Source: Sphingomonas sp. Root710
GTDB taxonomy: Bacteria; Pseudomonadota; Alphaproteobacteria; Sphingomonadales; Sphingomonadaceae
Reading direction: 5' to 3'
Assembly (NCBI RefSeq): GCF_001429065.1
Contig: NZ_LMIB01000015.1
Location: 334,905-398,904, forward strand
DNA length: 64,000 nt
The position numbers and the translations under genes were made by a program. The notes below the pieces were generated by a model, which did not search any database, was not told where the DNA came from, and was given only the letters and a program-made list of their open reading frames with translations. Positions 51,788 through 59,465 of this stretch are shown in pieces. How positions within the stretch are numbered: the first letter of the stretch is position 1; each line of letters begins with the position of its first letter.

Positions 51788-53017
51788 ATGAACCAGTTCG
51801 CACCGACCGCCCCCCGTGCGTCCGCCGCAGACCCCGCGATCGCCGACGAAATGGTCGCACGCGCGGCGGCGCTGCGCCCGCTTCTGGCGGAGCGCGCGCG
51901 CCAGACCGAGATCGACGGACGCGTTTCCGACGACATCACCCGCATGCTGGCCGAAGCCGGAATCTTCGCGCTCGGCCAGCCGCGAAGCTTCGGCGGCACC
52001 GCGCAGCCGCCATCGGTGATGGTGCGGGTGGCCTTCGAACTGGGCCGCGGCTGCGGCAGCACCGCCTGGTGCGCCTCGATCGGCGCGGTCAACGCCTGGC
52101 TCGCCTCCTATTGGCCGATCGAGGCGCAGCGCGAGATTTGGGAGAACAGCCCAGGCAACCTCGTTATCGGTACCTTCGTTCCTACCGGGCACTGCGAGCC
52201 TGTCGAAGGCGGGTACCGGGTCCGGGGCCGCTGGCCGTTCGGCAGCAATTGCGACAGCGCCAACTGGATGTTCGTGTCGGCCACCCTGCCCCCCTCCGGC
52301 GACAGGCCCGCGGATGTGGGCTGGTTCATGGTCCCGGCCGCGGAACTCGCGATCGATCATGACAGCTGGCGGGTCAGCGGCATGCAGGGCACTGGCAGCA
52401 AGACCCTCTTCGCTGGCGAGCCGCTGTTCGTGCCCGAGCATCGCGTCATCCGCTTCTCCGACGTGGTGAAGGTGTCGACGCCCGGCCGAGCGATCGACGG
52501 CAACACCATGGCGCATTTCGGCTTCACCACCTTCGGCGCGGCCACCCTCGTCGCGCCGATGCTCGGCATGGCGCAGGGTGCGCTCGACTGGTTCGTCGCG
52601 GCCATGGCGAAAAAGGCGAAGACCAGCCTTAAGCCGGGCGGTGCGGGGCTGGTGGCGCAAAGCCCCTTCGTCCAGGCCCGCGTCGGCGCGGCATCGGCGG
52701 CGATCGACAGCGCGATGACCCTGCTGCTGGCCGACCTCGCCCCCGTTGAGGCCAAGGTTCTGGCGGGCGGGACGCTCGAGCCCGCCGAACGCATCCGTAT
52801 CCGGCGCAACATCGGCTTCGCCGCGCAACAGGCGGTCCATGCGGTCAACCTGCTGTTCGAAGGGGCGGGCGGCTCGGCGACCGCGCTGGATACACCTATC
52901 CAGCGCTTCTGGCGGGACATCAACGCAGCGGCGCGCCACGCCTCACTCGAAGTGCAACCCATTTACGCCCTGTACGGGGAAGAGCGATTCGGCCTGCCGC
53001 CGGTCGGCCAGTTCTGA
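51788..53017 (+). CDS. Group D flavin-dependent monooxygenase (candidate resorcinol hydroxylase)
   Basis: A 409-residue acyl-CoA-dehydrogenase-fold protein of the type used as the oxygenase of two-component FMNH2/FADH2 monooxygenases (HpaH, HsaA, GraA group). It has the N-terminal helical domain (AAALRPLLAERARQTEIDGRVSDDITRMLAEAGIFAL), GGTAQPPSVMVRVAFELGRGCGSTAWCASIGAVNAWLASYWP, GRWPFGSNCDSANWMFVSA, and a late RNIGFAAQQAVHAVNLLFEGAGGSATALDTPIQRFWRDI. Because a resorcinol-forming decarboxylase and hydroxyquinol dioxygenase are nearby, resorcinol to hydroxyquinol is the best guess. The small flavin reductase such enzymes require is absent from the window. Confidence 0.85.
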   Translation: MNQFAPTAPRASAADPAIADEMVARAAALRPLLAERARQTEIDGRVSDDITRMLAEAGIFALGQPRSFGGTAQPPSVMVRVAFELGRGCGSTAWCASIGAVNAWLASYWPIEAQREIWENSPGNLVIGTFVPTGHCEPVEGGYRVRGRWPFGSNCDSANWMFVSATLPPSGDRPADVGWFMVPAAELAIDHDSWRVSGMQGTGSKTLFAGEPLFVPEHRVIRFSDVVKVSTPGRAIDGNTMAHFGFTTFGAATLVAPMLGMAQGALDWFVAAMAKKAKTSLKPGGAGLVAQSPFVQARVGAASAAIDSAMTLLLADLAPVEAKVLAGGTLEPAERIRIRRNIGFAAQQAVHAVNLLFEGAGGSATALDTPIQRFWRDINAAARHASLEVQPIYALYGEERFGLPPVGQF

Positions 53018-53165
53018 AGGTACGTTCGAAAAGGCGGTAATTTTTTAGTGGTGCCCATATCGCCGAACCGCTTTGGCTACCGATTATCCCGGAATTGCGG
53101 GAAACGACCGAAACAAAAATATTGGAAGTATAAGTCTTATCTTGACGACGGGGGCGCAACATGAA

Positions 53166-53177
53166 AGAGGATACACT
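53166..53177. promoter_or_regulatory. GGATRCA-type motif before the second TonB receptor
   Basis: AGAGGATACACT lies 92 nt upstream of the receptor ATG at 53269 and matches AGTGGATGCACT except at two bases. The gap around it (53018-53268) shows no gene. Confidence 0.35.
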
Positions 53178-53268
53178 TTGAAGGCATAGTTCATATGCGC
53201 TTCGGACGTGACCCCCATATGCCGGCAAAGACCGACGCAGTGAAAAACAGTCAGAGGAGGATGTGATC

Positions 53269-55404
53269 ATGAGGAACGCCCGTAAATTCCAGCTGATCGG
53301 CGCGAGCGTCGCCGCGCTCGTGCTGGGCGGCGCTGCGCAGGCGCAAGACGCGCAGCAGGCCGAAGGCGCCGCCAGCGGCGGCCTGGAAGAGATCGTCGTC
53401 ACCGCACAGAAGCGCAGCGAGAACCTTCAGAAGACGCCGGCCGCAGTCACCGCCTTCACCGGCAACTCGCTGGTCCAGAGCGGCACCACCGACCTGCGCG
53501 CCGTGCAGAACATCGTCCCCGCCGCCCGCTTCCAGCAGGAAGGCGCCACCACCCAGGTCATCCTGCGCGGCGTCGGCTCCAACCTCGACTTCGGCAACGT
53601 CGAGCCGACGGTCGCCTTCAACGTCAACGGCATCTTCACCCCGCGCGAGGGCACCAGCCAGCCGCTGTTCGACCTCGACCGCATCGAAGTCCTGCCTGGA
53701 CCGCAGGGCACCCTGTACGGCCGCAACGCACTGGGCGGCACGATCAACATCTCGTTCAAGCGTCCGACACACGACCTCGAAACCAGCGGCGTCCTCGAAG
53801 GCGGCAATTACGACCTGATGCACGCCACGGTGGTGCAGAACGTGCCGCTGGGTGAAGGCGTCGCCGCCCGCGCCGCGATCGATTTCACCAAGCGTGACGG
53901 TTATATGGAATCGGGCGCCTATTCGAAGGACGACATCGCCGCCCGCCTCGGCCTGCTGTTCGACCGCACCGAGGGCTTCACCGCCTATCTGTGGGGCCAG
54001 TATACGAAGCGCGACGGTTCGCCGTCGAACCTCGTCAACAAGGGGTTCGACCCGAACACCGGCCAGTTCAGCGAGAACGCCTTCCTGCGCGGCGATCCGT
54101 GGGACGATCTGCGCGTCGGCGCCTTCGCCGCGCCGGGCGCCCTACCCTTCGGCCAGCCGATCAAGGAAAAGCAGAAGTATAATCTCTATAATTTCGGCGC
54201 TCAGTTCGATCTCGAGGTCGCCGACGGGCTCACCCTCACCTATGTCCCCGGCTATTTCCGCCTCGACTCGAACTCGTCCTACTGGCTGGGCGTCATTCCC
54301 GATTTCAAGGAAGACAATTATCGCCTGATCACCCAGGAACTGCGCCTGTCGGGCAAGTCCGACCGGTTCGACTGGCTGGCCGGTATTTACGCCTACACGC
54401 AGAAAACCTACGGCTATTCCTTCGTCGGCAAGGCCGCCGGTCCGTTCGGCTTCATCGCCTCGGGCGTGCTGCACCACCGGGTGAAGGGCATCGCCGCCTT
54501 CGGCCAGGGCACCTACAAGATCAGCGACATGTTCCGCGTCACCGTTGGCGGCCGCGCCAGCTACGACAAGCGCAAGGCCAACGGCATTTCGCCGGATGTC
54601 GGCAATCCGCTCTATGATTTCGAGAAGTCGTTCAAGCGGTTCGATTACAAGGTCGGCGTCGAATATGACGTCGCGCCGACCGCGATGGTGTACCTCACCT
54701 ATCAGACCGCCTACCAGCCCGGCACCTTCAACGAAGTCCCGTCGACGCCGCTGAAGTCCAACCTGATCAGCTCGCCGAAGCTGTCGTCGTTCACCGGCGG
54801 CCTCAAGACCCGCTTCCTCGACAACACGCTGCAGATCAACGTTGAAGGCTTCTACTACAAATATAACGACCTGCTGCTGCAGGCTTATGATGCGAGCAAG
54901 CCGTATAACGAGATCTTCAACGCCAGGGCTGAGACCTACGGCGTGCAGATCGACACGGTGTTCCAGCCGACTCCCGACGATCGCTTCTCGGCGTCGCTGG
55001 GCTACCTCCATGCGCGGACGAAGAGCTATAAGGTTCCGGGCCTGACGGCGTTCGAGAATCTCAGCCTGCCCTATGCGGCCGACTGGACGATCAACGTCGC
55101 CTATCATCACGACTTCCACCTCTCGAACGGCTATATCCGTCCGGCGGTCGATGCGCGCTACGAAAGCTCCTACTTCGCCGACTTCGTCCACACGCCCGGC
55201 ACCCGGCAGAAGCCGACCTGGCGCGAGAACGCCTCGCTCACCTACTTTGCGGACAGCAACAAGTGGAGCGCGGGTCTCTGGATCAAGAACATCACCAACA
55301 AGGCGGTGATCGCCGCGACCGCCGCCGCCGGCATCCCCGGCCCGGCGACCGCCTATCTCGAAGAGCCGCGCACCTACGGCGCGCGCGTCACCTTCAACTT
55401 CTAA
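53269..55404 (+). CDS. TonB-dependent outer-membrane receptor
   Basis: A 711-residue receptor with signal peptide MRNARKFQLIGASVAALVLG ending near AQAQ, the TonB box LEEIVVTAQKR, plug motifs (TTDLRAVQNIVPAARFQQEGATTQVILRGVGSN, LDRIEVLPGPQGTLYGRNALGGTINI) and a C-terminal Phe (ARVTFNF). AGGAGG 8 nt upstream selects ATG 53269. It is followed 15 nt later by an SDR and then five to six small enzymes on the same strand, so it heads a catabolic operon and likely imports the operon substrate. It is distinct from the first receptor, with a shorter plug-barrel connection. Confidence 0.93.
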   Translation: MRNARKFQLIGASVAALVLGGAAQAQDAQQAEGAASGGLEEIVVTAQKRSENLQKTPAAVTAFTGNSLVQSGTTDLRAVQNIVPAARFQQEGATTQVILRGVGSNLDFGNVEPTVAFNVNGIFTPREGTSQPLFDLDRIEVLPGPQGTLYGRNALGGTINISFKRPTHDLETSGVLEGGNYDLMHATVVQNVPLGEGVAARAAIDFTKRDGYMESGAYSKDDIAARLGLLFDRTEGFTAYLWGQYTKRDGSPSNLVNKGFDPNTGQFSENAFLRGDPWDDLRVGAFAAPGALPFGQPIKEKQKYNLYNFGAQFDLEVADGLTLTYVPGYFRLDSNSSYWLGVIPDFKEDNYRLITQELRLSGKSDRFDWLAGIYAYTQKTYGYSFVGKAAGPFGFIASGVLHHRVKGIAAFGQGTYKISDMFRVTVGGRASYDKRKANGISPDVGNPLYDFEKSFKRFDYKVGVEYDVAPTAMVYLTYQTAYQPGTFNEVPSTPLKSNLISSPKLSSFTGGLKTRFLDNTLQINVEGFYYKYNDLLLQAYDASKPYNEIFNARAETYGVQIDTVFQPTPDDRFSASLGYLHARTKSYKVPGLTAFENLSLPYAADWTINVAYHHDFHLSNGYIRPAVDARYESSYFADFVHTPGTRQKPTWRENASLTYFADSNKWSAGLWIKNITNKAVIAATAAAGIPGPATAYLEEPRTYGARVTFNF

Positions 55405-55419
55405 CTATGGAGACATTGC

Positions 55420-56187
55420 TTGACCGGCATGCTGAATAATCTTTCGGTCCTGGTCACGGGTGCCGGTGGCGGAATTGGTTCCGCCACCGCTCTCGTTCTG
55501 GCGGGGCATGGCGCCCGCCTGATCCTGACCGACGTCAACAAGGATGCCGGTGAAGCCGCCACCCAGGCGGTCACCGCCGCCGGCGGCGAGGCTTATTTCG
55601 TTCCCGCCGATCTCGGTTCCGAAAGCGAGATCGCGGGGCTGGTGAAGGCGACCGTCGACCGCTTCGGCCGGATCGACGGCGCGTTCAACAATGCGGCGGT
55701 CGAGCAATCGAACAAGCCGCTCGACGAGATCACCACCGAGGAATGGGACCGCGTCGTCCGTATCAACCTCTCCGCGGTGTTCTTCTGCATGAAATATCAG
55801 GCGCGGGCGATGCTGGCGCAGGGCGGCGGCTCGATCGTCAACACCGCCTCCTCGCTGGCCCAGGTCGGGCTGGCCGGCGCCTCCGATTATTCCGCCGCCA
55901 AGCATGGCGTGCTCGGCCTCACCCGCTCGGGTGGTGCCGACTATGGCGAACGCGGCATCCGCGTGAACGCGATCCTGCCGGGCATCACCCGCACGCCGAT
56001 GATCAAGCGGCTGAGCGAGGATCCCCAGCTGTCGGCAGTGTTCGACCGGCTGCGCCTGCGGCACTCAATGGGCCGCTTCGGCGAACCGAGCGAGATCGGT
56101 GAATCGGTTGCCTGGCTGCTCTCGCCGCAGGCATCCTTCGTCAACGGCGCGGCTATCGCGGTCGACGGCGGCTATCTCTCGATCTGA
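55420..56187 (+). CDS. Short-chain dehydrogenase
   Basis: Classical SDR of 255 aa: TGAGGGIGSATALVLAGHGARLILTDVNKDAGEA (the acid after the second strand hints at NAD preference), NNAAVEQSNKP, ASSLAQVGLAGASDYSAAKHG (catalytic Tyr-Lys), PGITRTPMIK, VDGGYLSI. TTG 55420 is 7 nt after GGAGA and preferred; an ATG at 55429 is the alternative. Second gene of the TonB-led operon. An alcohol dehydrogenase step on an imported substrate is plausible. Confidence 0.88.
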   Translation: MTGMLNNLSVLVTGAGGGIGSATALVLAGHGARLILTDVNKDAGEAATQAVTAAGGEAYFVPADLGSESEIAGLVKATVDRFGRIDGAFNNAAVEQSNKPLDEITTEEWDRVVRINLSAVFFCMKYQARAMLAQGGGSIVNTASSLAQVGLAGASDYSAAKHGVLGLTRSGGADYGERGIRVNAILPGITRTPMIKRLSEDPQLSAVFDRLRLRHSMGRFGEPSEIGESVAWLLSPQASFVNGAAIAVDGGYLSI

Positions 56188-56200
56188 AGCGGAGGCACGC

Positions 56201-56656
56201 ATGTACACTCTCTCCCACGCCATCCCGATCAACCCCGAAGGGGTCGAACCGAAGCTGACTCGCGAGCAGGTCTGGGCCGGGCTCGAACTCAAGGCGGTCG
56301 ACGCAAAGCCGTTCGTGAACGGCATGAGCCAGTGCGATCTGATCGAGCGCACGGCAACGACCATCAAGCGCGAGATCACTTTCGCGGGTGCTCAGAGCCA
56401 GGAATTCATTACCTTGTTCGCTCCGGTGAAGGTCCAGTTCGAGCGCCTCGACGGCACCGGCTGGATCGACAATGTCATCAGCGATTCCGAATATGGCATG
56501 TTGCTGTCCTTCACCTTCGGGATCATCTTTCCCGGCATCGAGGAGGGCTCGCCAGAAGAGACGGCGAAGGGCGACAGCATGCGAGGCGCCTATACCGGCG
56601 CGGTCGCGGCGACCCTCAAGAAGGTCCGCGAAATGGTAGCCGCCGGCGAACTTTGA
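56201..56656 (+). CDS. DUF1857 (AtaL-like) SRPBCC-fold protein
   Basis: A 151-residue protein opening with MYTLSHAIPINPEGVEPKLTREQVWAGLELKAVDAKPFVNGMSQCDLIERTATTIKREITFAG, which fits DUF1857, a Bet v1/SRPBCC-like family with no firm biochemical role; fungal members occur in polyketide-related clusters. Core strands continue through QEFITLFAPVKVQFERLDG and SEYGMLLSFTFGIIFPGIEEGS. ATG 56201 has GGAGG just upstream. It lies 13 nt after the SDR stop. Confidence 0.78.
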   Translation: MYTLSHAIPINPEGVEPKLTREQVWAGLELKAVDAKPFVNGMSQCDLIERTATTIKREITFAGAQSQEFITLFAPVKVQFERLDGTGWIDNVISDSEYGMLLSFTFGIIFPGIEEGSPEETAKGDSMRGAYTGAVAATLKKVREMVAAGEL

Positions 56657-56682
56657 ACGGCGGCATCAGGAGGAGAGAGGCA

Positions 56683-57060
56683 GTGGCTCTGGAATGGGTG
56701 GCGGATTTCTTCCGCGACGCCGACACGGTGAAGATCGACAATCTGGCGAAATGGTTCGCCGACGACATCGACCTGCGCTTTGCCAACAACCCCGCGATCC
56801 GCGACAAACAGACCGCTGTGGAGGTGATGGGCGGCTTCTATTCGTCGATCGCCGGCATGAAGCATGAGCCGGTCCATATGTACGCGGCCGGCGACGACGA
56901 CACCGCCTCGCAATATGCGATCGTCACCTACACCCGCCATGACGGGCGCGACGTGCCGCTGCCGGTCTCCAGCCTGCTCCACCGCAACGCGGCGGGCCAG
57001 CTCGACAAGCTGTGGATCTATATCGACATCGCTCCGCTCTATGCCGAGGCCACCGCGTGA
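56683..57060 (+). CDS. NTF2/SnoaL-like protein (short form)
   Basis: A 125-residue cone-shaped NTF2-fold protein: LEWVADFFRDADTVKIDNLAKWFADDIDLRFANNPAIRDKQTAVEVMGGFYSSIAGMKHEPVHMY, then strands ASQYAIVTYTRHDGRDVPLPVSSLLHRNAAGQLDKLWIYIDIAPLY. GTG 56683 has AGGAGGAGAGAGG upstream. The stop overlaps the next SDR start (TGATG). It lacks the His-rich motif seen in the two larger NTF2-fold paralogues at 57832 and 58878, so it probably has another role, binding or isomerisation. Confidence 0.78.
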   Translation: MALEWVADFFRDADTVKIDNLAKWFADDIDLRFANNPAIRDKQTAVEVMGGFYSSIAGMKHEPVHMYAAGDDDTASQYAIVTYTRHDGRDVPLPVSSLLHRNAAGQLDKLWIYIDIAPLYAEATA

Positions 57061-57815
57061 TGCGCCGCTTCGAAGGCAAGTCCGTCATCGTCACCGGATC
57101 GGGCGGCAGCATCGGCCGCGCCGCCGCAATCCGCTTCGCATCGGAGGGGGCCAATGTCGTCGGCTGCGATGTCGTTGCGCCCGGCAATGACGAAACCGCG
57201 CGCCTGATCAAGGAGGCCGGCGGCACGATGGTCGCTGTGACCGCCGACCTGACCGACAAGACCGAATGCGAGCGGCTGGTGAAAACCGCGGCCGATAGCT
57301 TCGGCGGGATCGACGTCCTCTTCAACAACGGCGCGATGGCCTATTTCGCCTGGATCGAGGATATGGACGACGACACCTGGTACAAGACGATAAACCAGGA
57401 ACTCGACCTCGTCTTCCTGCTCACCCGCGCGGCTTGGCCCGAGCTGATCAAGAGCAAGGGCAATATCGTCAACACCGCGTCGATGTCGGCCTGGGTCGGC
57501 ATAGAATTGCTTCCCGGCCTCGCCCACACCGCGGCCAAGGGCGGCGTGCTGTCGATGACCCGCCAGCTCGCGATGGAAGGCCGCAAGCACGGCATCCGCG
57601 CCAACACCGTGTCGCCGGGCACGATCGAGACCAACCAGACCCGCTTCATCCTCGAAGACCCCGAATGGTGCAAGATCCAGCTCGGCCGCGCGATGATCAA
57701 CCGCATGGGCCAGCCGTCGGAAGTCGCCAGCGTGGTCGCCTTCCTGGCGAGCGACGACGCGTCCTATGTCACCGGCGCCGACATCGCGGTCGACGGCGGC
57801 GTACGGGCCTGGTGA
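57060..57815 (+). CDS. Short-chain dehydrogenase
   Basis: SDR of 251 aa: GSGGSIGRAAAIRFASEGANVVGCDVV, NNGAMAYFAWIEDMDD, TASMSAWVGIELLPGLAHTAAKGG, in which the usual catalytic Tyr is replaced by His in HTAAKG. SPGTIETNQTRFI and VDGGVRAW complete it. The missing catalytic Tyr is notable because the Lys is kept: activity may be altered or the protein may be a partner subunit. Its start overlaps the preceding NTF2 gene by one base (TGATG), so the two are translationally coupled. Confidence 0.85.
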   Translation: MRRFEGKSVIVTGSGGSIGRAAAIRFASEGANVVGCDVVAPGNDETARLIKEAGGTMVAVTADLTDKTECERLVKTAADSFGGIDVLFNNGAMAYFAWIEDMDDDTWYKTINQELDLVFLLTRAAWPELIKSKGNIVNTASMSAWVGIELLPGLAHTAAKGGVLSMTRQLAMEGRKHGIRANTVSPGTIETNQTRFILEDPEWCKIQLGRAMINRMGQPSEVASVVAFLASDDASYVTGADIAVDGGVRAW

Positions 57816-57831
57816 GCGGCGGAGAGACGAT

Positions 57832-58371
57832 ATGACCAACGAAGAAAAGCTGCTTGAGCTGTGGGAAGACAAGCAGGTCATGCGCACCATGCTGAACTTC
57901 GGCCGTGCGCTCGACCTGGGCGATTGGGCGCTCTACCGCTCGACCTTCACCGACATAGTCAACATCGATTTCACCCGGCTGACGACGATGCCCGAAGTGC
58001 GCGTCTCGGCCGACCTGTGGACGAAGTTCGCCGAACAGATCCTCAGCCCGGTCCGCCGCCACCATGTCTACACCAACTGGGACATCAAGGTGGACGGCGA
58101 CAAGGCCTATGCGCTGGTCTACATGACTGCGCGCCACTTCAAGGCAGGCGATCGCGGCGCCAGCGACAACGCCCAATATGGCTGGTACGATGTGTGGCTG
58201 GAACGCTCACCCAAGGGCTGGCTGATCTACCGGCTCAAGCATGATTTCCAGTGGATAGAGGGTAATGACTCGCTGCTCGACGTGCATCAGCCAGAGCTGA
58301 TGAAGACGATGTACGAGATCTTCACAGAAGAGAATATCAAGGCCGCCCAGGCCGCGCTTACCGCAGCCTGA
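57832..58371 (+). CDS. NTF2/SnoaL-like lyase candidate (long form A)
   Basis: A 179-residue NTF2-fold protein (MTNEEKLLELWEDKQVMRTMLNFGRALDLGDWALYRSTFTDIVNIDFTRL, then AEQILSPVRRHHVYTNWDIKVDGDKAYALVYMTARHF). The Asp after GDW...FTD, the His in RRHHVYTN and the late His in ARHF recall the Asp-His-His set of scytalone dehydratase and related lyases. Similar folds in sphingomonads act on lignin-derived dimers (LdpA/LsdE-like formaldehyde lyases), but that equivalence is only a hypothesis. A close paralogue lies at 58878. Starts 16 nt after the SDR. Confidence 0.78.
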   Translation: MTNEEKLLELWEDKQVMRTMLNFGRALDLGDWALYRSTFTDIVNIDFTRLTTMPEVRVSADLWTKFAEQILSPVRRHHVYTNWDIKVDGDKAYALVYMTARHFKAGDRGASDNAQYGWYDVWLERSPKGWLIYRLKHDFQWIEGNDSLLDVHQPELMKTMYEIFTEENIKAAQAALTAA

Positions 58372-58461
58372 CGACGGACATGCCGCGCTCGCCGCGGTCT
58401 GAAACAGGACGATGGCGCCTGCCGGCAAGACGACCGGCAGCGCCGTGAGGAGGAGAGGGAC

Positions 58462-58851
58462 ATGAGCGTGAGCGACCACTGGGTACTCGAGCGTTTCCGC
58501 GCGGTCGACCGCAAGGATATCGACGGCTTCATCGACATGCTGACCGACGATCATGTCTTCCTCTTCGGCGGCCGCCCGCCGGTCGTCGGCAAGGACGACG
58601 CGCGCGAACAGGTGCTGATCTTCTGGTCGATGATCGGCCGGCTGAAGCATAATATCTGGCGCGTGACCGAGGCGGGCGACCTCGTCTTCGTCGAGGCCAA
58701 TGTCGATTATGAGCGGCCCGACGGCACCTGGGTGGTCGTCCCCTGCTGCGACGTCATCCGCATTCGCGGCGACAAGATCTGCGAACAGCGCGCCTATCTC
58801 GACCAGAGCGCAGTGTTCGCCGACGAACCCGGCGAAGTCCGCGCCGCCTGA
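58462..58851 (+). CDS. NTF2/SnoaL-like protein
   Basis: A 129-residue NTF2-fold protein: VLERFRAVDRKDIDGFIDMLTDDHVFLFGGRPPVVGKDDAREQVLIFWSMIGRLKHNIW, then GDLVFVEANVDYERPDGTWVVVPCCDVIRIRGDKICEQRAYLDQSAVF, the standard SnoaL-like pattern ending in the sheet. It follows a 90-nt gap, with GAGGAGAGGGAC upstream of ATG 58462, the largest gap in this operon. Function unknown; SnoaL-type proteins bind or cyclise aromatic polyketides, or act as isomerases. Confidence 0.78.
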   Translation: MSVSDHWVLERFRAVDRKDIDGFIDMLTDDHVFLFGGRPPVVGKDDAREQVLIFWSMIGRLKHNIWRVTEAGDLVFVEANVDYERPDGTWVVVPCCDVIRIRGDKICEQRAYLDQSAVFADEPGEVRAA

Positions 58852-58877
58852 ACTGCTACCTCTTACGAAAGCCGATC

Positions 58878-59417
58878 ATGACTGACGCCGCGAAGCTCGC
58901 TACCATCTGGGACGAGCGCAACATCCGCAACGCGATGCTCCAGTTCGGCGCGACACTCGATTCCGGCGACTGGGCCGCGCATCGCGCCTGCTTCATGGAT
59001 GTCGCCAATATCGATTTCGAACGGCTGACCGGCCAGAAGGAAATCCGCCTCAATACCGACCTGTGGGTCGCATTCGCCGACGCGATCCTCTCTCCAGTCC
59101 GGCGCCACCACACCTATTCCAACTTCCGCATCGACGTGCAAGGCGACCGCGCCTTCGTCCGCCTCAAGCACACCTCGCGCCACTGGAAGCTCAGCGACAG
59201 CGGCGGCGTCGAATATAACCAATATGGCTCCTATGATGTCTGGTTCCGCCGTGTAGCAACCGATGTCTGGAAGATCGAATATCTCAAGCACGACTTCACC
59301 TGGTCGAACGGCAACAACGCGATGTTCGACATGCGCGAACCCAAGCTGATCGAGGCGATGGCCAAGGTGTTCGTCCCGGAGCATTTCGCCGCCGCGGTCA
59401 GCAACCCGGTCGGTTAG
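58878..59417 (+). CDS. NTF2/SnoaL-like lyase candidate (long form B)
   Basis: A 179-residue paralogue of the protein at 57832: MLQFGATLDSGDWAAHRACFMDVANIDFERLTGQKEIRLNTDLWVAFADAILSPVRRHHTYSNFRIDVQGD, then RLKHTSRHWKLS. The GDW-Asp, RRHH and RHW His positions are conserved between both copies although much of the rest differs. This suggests two related active enzymes rather than a recent inactive duplicate. It is the last gene of the plus-strand operon before a repeat half-element and a convergent LysR gene. Confidence 0.78.
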   Translation: MTDAAKLATIWDERNIRNAMLQFGATLDSGDWAAHRACFMDVANIDFERLTGQKEIRLNTDLWVAFADAILSPVRRHHTYSNFRIDVQGDRAFVRLKHTSRHWKLSDSGGVEYNQYGSYDVWFRRVATDVWKIEYLKHDFTWSNGNNAMFDMREPKLIEAMAKVFVPEHFAAAVSNPVG

Positions 59418-59426
59418 GCACCATCC

Positions 59427-59459
59427 TGTCACCCGTGCTTGTCTCGGGGTCCCGCTTTT
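59427..59459. repeat. Single arm of the GTCACCCCGG palindromic family
   Basis: TGTCACCCGTGCTTGTCTCG followed by GGGTCCCGCTTTT matches the left arm of the element at 9877-9911 with a few changes, but no complementary right arm follows. It lies between two convergent gene ends and may be a remnant. Confidence 0.6.
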
Positions 59460-59465
59460 CTGCCC

